DNA from: Pseudomonas faucium
GTDB taxonomy: Bacteria > Pseudomonadota > Gammaproteobacteria > Pseudomonadales > Pseudomonadaceae
Assembly (NCBI RefSeq): GCF_021602585.1
Contig: NZ_BQIP01000020.1
Span: 54,730 to 118,729 of the forward strand
Reading direction: 5' to 3'
Length of the DNA stretch: 64,000 nt
Every line of letters starts with the position of its first letter. The stretch's first letter is position 1. The position numbers were made by a program, and so were the translations under genes. The notes below the pieces were generated by a model that had not been told where the DNA came from, did no database searches, and saw nothing but the letters and a program-made list of their open reading frames with translations. Below, in pieces: positions 54,955 through 62,266 of this stretch.

Positions 54955-56520
54955 GGCAAAGAGCCCCCGTCAGGCTGGCGCGAGGCTACGCCGGAGGACA
55001 TCCGTCGCGCCGCCGGCGGCCGCCGCCCCGATGCGGTGTTCATCAGCTCTCCCTGCAAGGGCGCCAGCGGGTTGCTGTCCGAAACCATGAGCATGACCCC
55101 GAAGTACCAGGCCCTGAACGAGCTGACGCTGCGCTGCATCTGGCTGTTCGGCGAGGCCTGGCGCGATGACCCGGTGCCGCTGCTGGTGTTCGAGAACGTT
55201 CCTCGCCTGGCCAGCCGCGGCCGGCACCTGCTGGACCAGATCGGCGCCCTGCTCAGCCACTTTGGCTATGCGGTTGCCGAAACCACCCACGACTGCGGCG
55301 TAATCGGCGGCCTGGCCCAGAGCCGCAAACGCTTCCTGCTGGTGGCCCGCCACGTCGAGAAGGTACCGCCGTTCCTGTACGAGCCGGAGAAGAAGAACCT
55401 GCGCGCCGTGGGCGATATCCTCGGCCGCATGCCCCTGGCCGGCGACATCGAGCAGGCCGGCCCCATGCACCGGGTACCGGCCCTGCAATGGAAGACCTGG
55501 GTTCGCCTGGCCCTCGTCGAGGCCGGCAAGGACTGGCGCAGCCTGAACGACCTAGCAATCGAGGATGGCTACCTGCGCGACCTGATCATCGTTCCGCAAT
55601 TCCGCGAAGGGTTCTTGGGTGTGCACGACTGGCAGGAGCCGGCCGGCACTGTTGCTGCCCGCAGCGGCCCAACCAACGGCAAGTTCTCGGTCGCTGATCC
55701 GCGCGCCAGGGCCGGCGCCCTGCAGTACCAGCAGTACGGCGTTCGCCGCTGGCAGGACACAAGCGGCGCGGTGATCGGGGTGAAGAGCCCTGGGCAAGGC
55801 ACGTTCAGCGTGGCTGACCCACGCCCAAACGGTGTTCGCCATAACAACGTGTACCGCATCGTGAAGATGGACACCCATGCCGGTACTGTCACCGGCGGCC
55901 AGTCGCCGAGCGCAGGCGGCCAATGCATCGCTGACCCTCGCCACGTTGGTATTGGGCATGGGAAGTACAACGTAACTCAATGGGATCGTGCGGCTCGCAC
56001 CGTCATCGCTGGCAGCACCACTGGCCAAGGCGCCTTCGCAGTGCAGGACCCGCGCCCAGGCATGCGCCGCACCAAGGGCGATGCCTACCTGACCGGTGGC
56101 CACTATGGCGTCGTGCCTTGGAGTGGCTCTGCTGGGGCCGTTTCCGCCAGCGCCATGCACGACAACGGGCGCTGGAGCGTTGCCGATCCCCGCTTGCCCG
56201 AGGCCAACGATCGGCTCACCTGTGTGATCGAGTCGCTCGACGGCACCTGGCACCGCCCGTTCACCACCCTGGAGCTGGCCGCCCTGCAAAGCCTGGTGGA
56301 GCCAGAGGAACAGCTGGAGCTGGACGGCCTGAGCGATCAGGCCTGGCGCGAACGGATCGGCAACGCGGTACCGCCGGCAGCGGCGGAGGCCATCGCCCAT
56401 GTGATGGGAACCACCCTGCTCCTGGCCGCCCAGGGCGAAACCTTCATGCTCAGCAGCATGCCGATCTGGGTTCGCCCGGTTGCGGTTGGGCTGAGCGTTT
56501 CCCAGGTCAGCAGATCCTGA
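54874..56520 (+). pseudogene. 5'-truncated DNA cytosine-C5 methyltransferase with five internal repeats
   Basis: Methyltransferase motifs are present from motif IV on: FISSPCKGASG with the catalytic Cys near residue 58, ENVPRL (VI), QSRKRFLLVARH (VIII) and GNAVPPAAAEAIAHV (X). Motif I, the Phe-x-Gly-x-Gly loop for S-adenosylmethionine, should lie 50-70 residues before the Cys but is absent, and the start is only a TTG inside sequence antisense to the virion remnant. The gene is therefore cut at its 5' end, with the junction at about 54.88-54.93 kb. Between VIII and X, residues about 247-443 are five repeats of the type YxVxxW-x4-AGTV-x8-G-x3-VADPR, where the target-recognition region should be. 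Activity is unlikely as it stands. Confidence 0.75.
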
Positions 56521-56560
56521 CCATGCCGCTCCGGGCAACCGGCGCCTGCTGGAGATCACC

Positions 56561-56878
56561 ATGAGCCCAACCGCCCAGGCAGCCCTTGACCGGGCTCGCC
56601 GCTCTACCCCTGCGCCTGTTCCAGCCTACTCCACCGAAACCGCCATTCGCCCCAAGCCCATCCCGGTGCTGGTGGTGCGCGGCCCCATCAACGAATACAT
56701 GCGCCAGCAGGCACGCAAGGAAGCCACTGACACGGTCCTGGCCATGCACCGCACGCTGGCCGCTACCAACGGCGTGGCCCTGGTGGTGGGACACCTCAAG
56801 CGCACCGCCGCCGACAAGCCCGGCAGCCACATCGCCGGTTACCTGGACGTCATTCAACTACTGGAGCAAGGACAATGA
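56561..56878 (+). CDS. small phage-type protein of unknown function
   Basis: This 105-aa protein has a Pro/Ala-rich N-terminus followed by a compact helical part (INEYMRQQARKEATDTVLAM). No domain recognised. It lies 40 bp after the methyltransferase remnant and overlaps the next gene by 4 bp, so it is part of an early-region phage operon reading towards the integrase. Confidence 0.6.
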   Translation: MSPTAQAALDRARRSTPAPVPAYSTETAIRPKPIPVLVVRGPINEYMRQQARKEATDTVLAMHRTLAATNGVALVVGHLKRTAADKPGSHIAGYLDVIQLLEQGQ

Positions 56879-58218
56879 GCAACGACAAGGCAGCCATGCT
56901 GCGCACAGGCTTCTACACCACCCAATCGCTGGGCGACAAAGGCTGCATCCGCATCGACTTCAAGTCACTGGCAGAGCTGCACCAGGCTGACGACGAGCTG
57001 CGCGCCTTCCTGACCAAGTCAACCGAGCAGCACCAGGACGAGCCGGTGGCGCTTCCCTCCTGCAATGCCAAGCTGAGCGATTCCCACGACTGGGACCAAG
57101 GCTATCGCGGGGGCTGGAGGGCCTGCCTCGACGAGATCTCCAAGCTGGGGCCGCTCTACACCCACGCCGATCCTTGCGACGTTGAGTGGCTGCGCTTGGA
57201 GCTGAAGAACTGCACGCAAGCCTTCCATGCCTTGAAAGCTGGGAACGAAAGCCTGCACGCCCAGCTTGCCGAGCAGGCTGCGCTGCTGGATGAGGCTTAT
57301 CAGCACGACATAGGAACGGCGCTCAAGCGCAAGATGCGCGCCCACCACGACGCCCTATCCGCCGGCGCAGGGCCGACCGAAAGAGAAGCACAGGCGATTC
57401 TTCGTGCCCCGGCTGAGATCGATGAGCGGGCGGAGTATGTAAAGTCCTGCCAAGACCACGCCGAAATGGCTGGCTTCGACCCCAGCATCCTGGACTTCAC
57501 CCGCAGCCAGGATGACCCGGAAAGCTACGCAGACACGCACACCCAGGCGGGCTGGAGCAGTTGGAAGGCGCGTGCCACCCTGTCCGCCGGTCCAGAAGCG
57601 ATAGCGCCAGGATGCACCACCTGCAACGACGAGGGCGCCGTCGGCAACATCCTCGACACCGTGCCATGCCCGGACTGTGCAGCAGCGCCGCCGGCCGAGC
57701 ACGATGAGCAAGCAGCGTTTGAGCGTGCTTTCGTCGTTCAAGAGGGGGTGTGCTTCTCTCCAGAGCGAAAGGAATACCGCTCGATGAATGGCCGCAATAT
57801 CGAGGAAACCGACTCCATTGACTTGAACCTACGGCTGTCGGGCTGGATGGCGCGCGCCGCACTGGCAGGCTTCAAACCTACTGTCCTCTCCAGGTGCGTG
57901 CTGTGCGACCAGCTGCAGGCCGACCTGACAGCGCTGGACGAAAAGCTCGACCAGACGCAGGACCTCTTGCGCTACATGGTCTACGACTACCGTTCGGTCG
58001 TTCAGGCCGGCTACGACAAGATCACCGGGCTTGGCGGTGACTGCGACAGCATTTCCAAGATGCTGGACGATAACCCCAACTACCAGAAAGCGCTGGCTCT
58101 GCTCCTGCCCGACCTTGAAAGCCGGCCGGAAGAGCGCGGCACACCGGAAACCGAACCTTGCTCAGGGTGCGGAACGCCAGGCTGGACCGGCGCCTGCAAC
58201 AAGTGCATCCCTTACTGA
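56875..58218 (+). CDS. phage early-region protein with two Cys4-type motifs
   Basis: The 447-aa protein is a mosaic. It has repeated short blocks ending in GWxxWxAR (DQGYRGGWRACLDEI; QAGWSSWKARATLS; LSGWMARAAL), a coiled-coil-like stretch at about 100-150 (AQLAEQAALLDEAY) and two CxxC pairs that could hold zinc (GCTTCNDEG...VPCPDC; CSGCGTPGW...CNKC at the C-terminus). Proteins of this style occur in early regions of Pseudomonas phages, often shuffled by recombination. No enzymatic function is evident. The start overlaps the preceding gene (ATGA). Confidence 0.6.
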   Translation: MSNDKAAMLRTGFYTTQSLGDKGCIRIDFKSLAELHQADDELRAFLTKSTEQHQDEPVALPSCNAKLSDSHDWDQGYRGGWRACLDEISKLGPLYTHADPCDVEWLRLELKNCTQAFHALKAGNESLHAQLAEQAALLDEAYQHDIGTALKRKMRAHHDALSAGAGPTEREAQAILRAPAEIDERAEYVKSCQDHAEMAGFDPSILDFTRSQDDPESYADTHTQAGWSSWKARATLSAGPEAIAPGCTTCNDEGAVGNILDTVPCPDCAAAPPAEHDEQAAFERAFVVQEGVCFSPERKEYRSMNGRNIEETDSIDLNLRLSGWMARAALAGFKPTVLSRCVLCDQLQADLTALDEKLDQTQDLLRYMVYDYRSVVQAGYDKITGLGGDCDSISKMLDDNPNYQKALALLLPDLESRPEERGTPETEPCSGCGTPGWTGACNKCIPY

Positions 58219-58228
58219 GGCCGGCGCC

Positions 58229-58441
58229 GTGAAGCACACCACCGTCTTCTGGGCCCGCCTCACCGCAGCAGCCTTTGCCTTCCTGATCGGCGTGGTGCTG
58301 ACCATCTACGCCACCAACCACCGCGTGGCCCAGGCCGATGACCAACACCCGCCACCACCCGCCGGCGACCAGTTCGACGAAGGGCCGGTGCTGGCCAGGC
58401 TGCCGGCCACCCACCTTGCCCCTGTCCGTTACATTTTCTGA
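58229..58441 (+). CDS. small single-pass membrane protein, phage type
   Basis: This 70-aa product starts from the GTG at 58229: one N-terminal hydrophobic helix (ARLTAAAFAFLIGVVLTIYA), then a short Pro-rich soluble tail ending RYIF. It fits the 10-bp gap between the flanking genes and has a coding pattern like theirs. Function unknown. Confidence 0.6.
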   Translation: MKHTTVFWARLTAAAFAFLIGVVLTIYATNHRVAQADDQHPPPPAGDQFDEGPVLARLPATHLAPVRYIF

Positions 58442-58450
58442 GAGGTCAAC

Positions 58451-58729
58451 ATGAATACCGCCTTCCTGCTGATGGCCCAGTACAACGGCCAGGCCATCAT
58501 CCCCATCGAGCTGGTCTGCAAGGACTACTTCGACATCACGCCCACCAAGCTCAAGGCCAAGGTGGCCAAGGGCGAAATCAACCTGCCGCTGGTCTGGATG
58601 GAATCGAGCCAGAAGGGTGCGCGCGGCGTGCACCTGAATGACCTGGCTGCCTACATCGATGACCAGCACGCCAAGGCCAAGGCCGAGCAGGACAAGCTTA
58701 TGGGGCGCGGTCTTCGGCGCGCCTCTTGA
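58451..58729 (+). CDS. PrtN-family (pyocin activator-like) regulator
   Basis: This 92-aa protein matches PrtN along its length: MNTAFLLMAQYNGQAIIPIE, then CKDYFDITPTKLKAKVAKGE and GVHLNDLAAYID. PrtN activates pyocin genes in P. aeruginosa; short homologues next to integrases in prophages and islands may instead act as directionality factors or excision regulators. It has an AGAGG site and overlaps the 3' end of the convergent integrase gene by 32 bp, so expression of the two is linked in an antisense way. Confidence 0.85.
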   Translation: MNTAFLLMAQYNGQAIIPIELVCKDYFDITPTKLKAKVAKGEINLPLVWMESSQKGARGVHLNDLAAYIDDQHAKAKAEQDKLMGRGLRRAS

Positions 58730-59840
58730 GCCTCTTTTGGGCCTCGATAACGGGGCCCGTTACCACCTCCTCCAGAATCTCCCACCCTTCATAAGGGTCT
58801 CCCTTCCCCCGCAGGTGCGTATAGCGCCGCATCGAGTTCCAATCCCGGTGGCCCGACACGCTGGCCACGCGCGGAATATCCCACCCCTTTTCGAACAAGC
58901 GGCTGACGCCATCGTGGCGCAGGTCGTGGAAGTGCAGGTCGTCGATCTCCAAGAAGCTGCAGGCCCTGGTGAACGAAGTCGAGATCGACTTTGCGTTGTA
59001 CGGGAACACCTCATCAGCTACGCGAGGCATCGACTGCAGGATGCGCCAGGCCTCATCGGGCATGTGACACCACACATCGTTGCCGTACTTCTGGCCAGGG
59101 TTCTTCATGTCGGTGATCAGTGCCGACTGCTCATGGTCGTTGAGCGCATCCCATCGTATCCGCGTGATCTCTTCCTGACGCCGGGTCGAGAACAGCGCGA
59201 AGACCACCACCCGCACCATGTCGATCTCCTGCCGCCTGGCGTCGCGCACCTTCTGGAAGTACTTGATGATGCGTTCCAGTTCCTCCCGAGTCGGTCGGCG
59301 GTTGCGCTCGACGCTCTTGGTCACGGCGCCCATCTTCTTCAATACTCGCCGTGCATCGGGCATGGCCAGCGGGTCGACCTCATACCCCCATGCGGGCCTG
59401 GCCACGGACAGAACGGCGCCCAGGTGCGCCAGATCATTGCCGACCGTCTGCGGCTGGATGCCGTCCTTCTCGATGCGGTCCATGGCGTAGTCGACCAGCT
59501 TCTGGCTTGTCAGCTCCTGATCCGCAACCTGACCGAGCCAGCTTTCGCCTATCGCCTTGAGGGTTGCGCGCTTGGTCTTGCCCAGCGGCCGCAGCTTTTC
59601 GTACTCGACCAGGTACTGGTCAATCATCTGCTTGACCGTCACGCCCTTCCGGTTGGCCTTCTCGATGGCGCCAGGTTCGTACAGTTCGGCCTCACGCTTC
59701 CTGATCCAGGCCTGGGCCGTCGCCTTCCGGTCGAACGTCTGGCTTTCCTGATAAACTGCCTTCCCTTCCTTCATGATGCGGATCTGGGCGGTGAAGCCCG
59801 ATGACCCGTCCTTGCGCTTGCGCTGCGTGATGGTTCCCAT
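58698..59840 (-). CDS. tyrosine integrase of the dusA-associated element
   Basis: This 380-aa protein has an N-terminal arm-binding domain (GTITQRKRKDGSSGFTAQI), a core-binding SAM-like domain, then a catalytic domain with Arg near 218 (FSTRRQEEI), the HDLRHDG box near 304, GHRDW near 328 and Tyr near 339 (MRRYTHL). All catalytic residues are present, so it should be active. It faces into the element from the right end, 165 bp from the attR core, the usual place for dusA-associated integrases. Arm-type repeats lie right upstream. Confidence 0.93.
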   Translation of the reverse strand: MGTITQRKRKDGSSGFTAQIRIMKEGKAVYQESQTFDRKATAQAWIRKREAELYEPGAIEKANRKGVTVKQMIDQYLVEYEKLRPLGKTKRATLKAIGESWLGQVADQELTSQKLVDYAMDRIEKDGIQPQTVGNDLAHLGAVLSVARPAWGYEVDPLAMPDARRVLKKMGAVTKSVERNRRPTREELERIIKYFQKVRDARRQEIDMVRVVVFALFSTRRQEEITRIRWDALNDHEQSALITDMKNPGQKYGNDVWCHMPDEAWRILQSMPRVADEVFPYNAKSISTSFTRACSFLEIDDLHFHDLRHDGVSRLFEKGWDIPRVASVSGHRDWNSMRRYTHLRGKGDPYEGWEILEEVVTGPVIEAQKRLKRRAEDRAP

Positions 59841-59842
59841 GA

Positions 59843-59893
59843 TTTGCTACACGGCTGTTTGCGGTTGCTACATTGTAGCAAGCGCAGTAGCAA
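59843..59893. repeat. TTGCTAC/GTAGCAA arm-type sites upstream of the integrase
   Basis: TTGCTAC at 59844-59850 and 59865-59871, GTAGCAA at 59875-59881 and 59887-59893. The middle two form the perfect palindrome TTGCTACATTGTAGCAA (59865-59881). GTAGCAA also occurs at 47882-47888 near attL. They are likely integrase arm or excision-factor sites and overlap the integrase and rebuilt dusA promoters. Confidence 0.6.
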
Positions 59894-59939
59894 AACCAGC
59901 AAGAACCAGAATTAAGCGGCAACAAACAGAGATAGAGAA

Positions 59940-60950
59940 ATGCCCCAAAAACAAGCAGGAAACCCCGGAACCTCAAGCGATACGGTAGTCAGGAGGTTTT
60001 CTGTTGCACCGATGATGGACTGGACCGACCGCCACTGCCGGTTCTTCCTGCGTCTGCTGTCCAAGCACACCCTGCTCTACACCGAAATGGTCACCACCGG
60101 CGCCCTGCTGCACAACGACGCCCACCGTTTCCTGCGCCACGACGTGTCGGAACACCCGCTGGCCCTGCAACTGGGCGGCAGCGTGCCGGCCGACCTGGCT
60201 GCGTGCGCGCGCCTGGCCGAGCAAGCGGGTTACGACGAGGTCAACCTCAACGTCGGCTGCCCGAGCGACCGGGTGCAGAACAACATGATCGGCGCCTGCC
60301 TGATGGCGCATCCGGCGCTGGTGGCCGATTGCGTGAAGGCCATGCGCGATGCGGTGTCGACGCCGGTGACGGTCAAGCACCGCATCGGCATCAATGGCCG
60401 CGACAGCTATGCCCAATTGTGCGACTTCGTCGGGCAGGTGCGTGAAGCGGGTTGCCGCAGTTTTACCGTGCACGCGCGGATCGCGATTCTGGAAGGGTTG
60501 TCGCCCAAGGAGAACCGCGAGATTCCGCCATTGCGCTATGACGTGGCGGCGCAGCTGAAGGCGGACTTCCCGGACCTGGAGATCGTGCTCAACGGTGGCA
60601 TCAAGACCTTGGACGAGTGCCAGGCGCACCTTGAGACGTTCGACGGGGTGATGCTGGGGCGCGAGGCGTACCACAACCCTTATCTGCTAGCCGAGGTGGA
60701 CCAGCGGCTGTTCGGCAGCGAGGCAGCGGTGGTCAGCCGCAGTGAGGCGATGGCGCAGTTGCGGCCTTACGTCGTTGCGCATATGCAGAGCGGTGGGGCG
60801 ATGCATCACATCACCCGGCATATTCTTGGGCTTGGGCAGGGGTTCAAGGGGGCGCGGCGGTTCCGGCAGCTGTTGTCGGCGGATATTCACAAGGCGCCGG
60901 AGCCGCTGGTGGTGTTTGATCAGGCGGCGGAGCTGCTGCAAGGGCGCTGA
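59940..60950 (+). CDS. dusA: tRNA-dihydrouridine(20/20a) synthase DusA, 5' end rebuilt by the element
   Basis: The 336-aa flavoprotein reduces uridine at positions 20/20a in the tRNA D-loop with NADPH. FMN-barrel signatures are FSVAPMMDWTDRHCRFF, LQLGGSVPADLA, the catalytic Cys in NLNVGCPSDRVQ near residue 108, KHRIGING and ADIHKAPEPLV near the end. Residues 1-22 or so (MPQKQAGNPGTSSDTVVRRF) are encoded by element DNA left of the attR core; the native version is the stub at 47751. The residues from APMMD on are host sequence. Promoter and ribosome site are therefore the element's, and the AGAG-type ribosome site is weak. Confidence 0.93.
   Translation: MPQKQAGNPGTSSDTVVRRFSVAPMMDWTDRHCRFFLRLLSKHTLLYTEMVTTGALLHNDAHRFLRHDVSEHPLALQLGGSVPADLAACARLAEQAGYDEVNLNVGCPSDRVQNNMIGACLMAHPALVADCVKAMRDAVSTPVTVKHRIGINGRDSYAQLCDFVGQVREAGCRSFTVHARIAILEGLSPKENREIPPLRYDVAAQLKADFPDLEIVLNGGIKTLDECQAHLETFDGVMLGREAYHNPYLLAEVDQRLFGSEAAVVSRSEAMAQLRPYVVAHMQSGGAMHHITRHILGLGQGFKGARRFRQLLSADIHKAPEPLVVFDQAAELLQGR
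60005..60019 (+). repeat. attR core inside dusA codons
   Basis: TGCACCGATGATGGA, encoding the end of VAPMMD in DusA and identical to the attL core at 47804. Sequence to its right is host dusA. Confidence 0.85.
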
Positions 60951-61201
60951 GTTTGCAGTAGCCGGTTTGCAGGCGATGCCAGCATTGCACTGCATGGCAC
61001 CGGCTACGCCGGTGTTCGCGGGGCAAGCCCGCTCCCACAACGGTTGCGGCAGCTTTTAGAGATCCAGGTCGGGGAAGGGAACCTCGTGCGGGCGGGTGAC
61101 TCGAATCATCACCTTCGCCATTTCGCCCCCGCCCCACAGGCCCCTTGAGCGGCCGTCGGGGCTCGGGTAATGTCGAGCAATCGCACAGGACAGAGCACGC
61201 C

Positions 61202-62128
61202 ATGACTTCCAAGCTGGAACAACTCAAGCAGTTCACCACCGTGGTCGCCGACACCGGGGACCTGGACGCCATCACCCGCCTCAAGCCGGTCGATGCCACC
61301 ACCAACCCGTCGCTGCTGCTCAAGGCTGCCGCCATCCCTGGCTACGCCGACCTGCTCAAGCAGGTCAAGGCCGATGCCAAGGGCAATGTCGACCTGGCCT
61401 GCGACAAGTTCGCGGTGGCCGTGGGCTCGGGCATCCTCAAGGCCATCCCCGGGCGTATCTCCACCGAAGTGGATGCCCGCCTGTCGTTCGATGAGCCGGC
61501 GCTGCTGAACAAGGCCCGCCAGCTGATCGCCCTGTACGACGCCGCTGGCGTATCCAAGGACCGCGTGCTGATCAAGCTGGCCTCCACCTGGGAAGGCATC
61601 CGCGCTGCCGAGAAGCTGGAGAAGGAAGGCATCCAGACCAACCTGACCCTGCTGTTCTCCTTCGCCCAGGCCCAGGCCTGTGCCGATGCCGGGGTGTTCC
61701 TGATTTCGCCGTTCGTGGGCCGCATCTACGACTGGTACAAGAAAAGCACCGGCCAGGAGTACGTGGGTGCCGATGACCCAGGCGTGCAGTCGGTCACGCG
61801 CATCTACAACTACTACAAGGCCAATGGCTACGACACCGTGGTCATGGGCGCCAGCTTCCGCAATATCAGCCAGATCGAGCAACTGGCCGGCTGCGATCGC
61901 CTGACCATCAGCCCGGAGCTGCTGCAACAGCTCAGCGACGACCAGGGCGAGCTGCCACGCATGCTCAAGCCGGGCAATGCCGGCGAGGCCAAGCAGGTGC
62001 TGAACGAAAGCCAGTTCCGCTGGGCGATGAACGAAGATGCCATGGGCACCGAGAAGCTGGCCGAAGGCATTCGCCAGTTTGCGCGGCACCAGGAGAAGCT
62101 GGAGAAGTTGATGGCTGACAAAGCCTGA
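61202..62128 (+). CDS. tal: transaldolase (TalB type)
   Basis: The 308-aa enzyme is of normal length. The Schiff-base Lys is in [13 protein letters not shown] (Lys125); [26 protein letters not shown] and [19 protein letters not shown] are the other family blocks. It transfers dihydroxyacetone units in the non-oxidative pentose phosphate pathway. The ATG at 61202 is chosen over the open upstream frame. A rho-independent terminator follows. dusA and tal are neighbours in P. putida, so the island has not moved this order. Confidence 0.95.
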   Translation: MTSKLEQLKQFTTVVADTGDLDAITRLKPVDATTNPSLLLKAAAIPGYADLLKQVKADAKGNVDLACDKFAVAVGSGILKAIPGRISTEVDARLSFDEPALLNKARQLIALYDAAGVSKDRVLIKLASTWEGIRAAEKLEKEGIQTNLTLLFSFAQAQACADAGVFLISPFVGRIYDWYKKSTGQEYVGADDPGVQSVTRIYNYYKANGYDTVVMGASFRNISQIEQLAGCDRLTISPELLQQLSDDQGELPRMLKPGNAGEAKQVLNESQFRWAMNEDAMGTEKLAEGIRQFARHQEKLEKLMADKA

Positions 62129-62148
62129 TACATCTCAGGTTTGCCAGG

Positions 62149-62184
62149 CGGGCGGGAAATGTTCAGCATTTTCCGCCCGTTTTT
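62149..62184 (+). terminator. rho-independent terminator of tal
   Basis: CGGGCGGGAAATG and CATTTTCCGCCCG form a 13-bp stem (one G-U pair), loop TTCAG, followed by TTTTT. Confidence 0.9.
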
Positions 62185-62266
62185 GTTTCATCTGGTTTGA
62201 TTTGAACGCCAGGGTTTCTTCGTGGTGCAAGCCATGCGAAGAAGCCCGCTTAGCCCCGAGCTGTCG

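Larger units (their letters stand above)
47804..60019. mobile_element. 12.2-kb dusA-integrated element (decayed prophage/genomic island)
   Basis: The element is bounded by TGCACCGATGATGGA at 47804-47818 and 60005-60019. It carries its tyrosine integrase at the right end facing inwards, a PrtN-like gene, phage-type small genes and broken virion genes. dusA is a known integration target of a family of integrases that reconstruct the gene's 5' end, exactly as here. Its base composition in 49.8-53.8 kb is clearly lower in GC than the host. No terminase, capsid or replication genes remain, so it is defective for virion production, but integrase and both att cores look intact. Confidence 0.88.

Noticed and set aside
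58451-58729. AlpA-type excisionase
   Set aside because: Sequence agrees with the PrtN family along its whole length, not with the short MerR-like AlpA; an excision role remains only a possibility.
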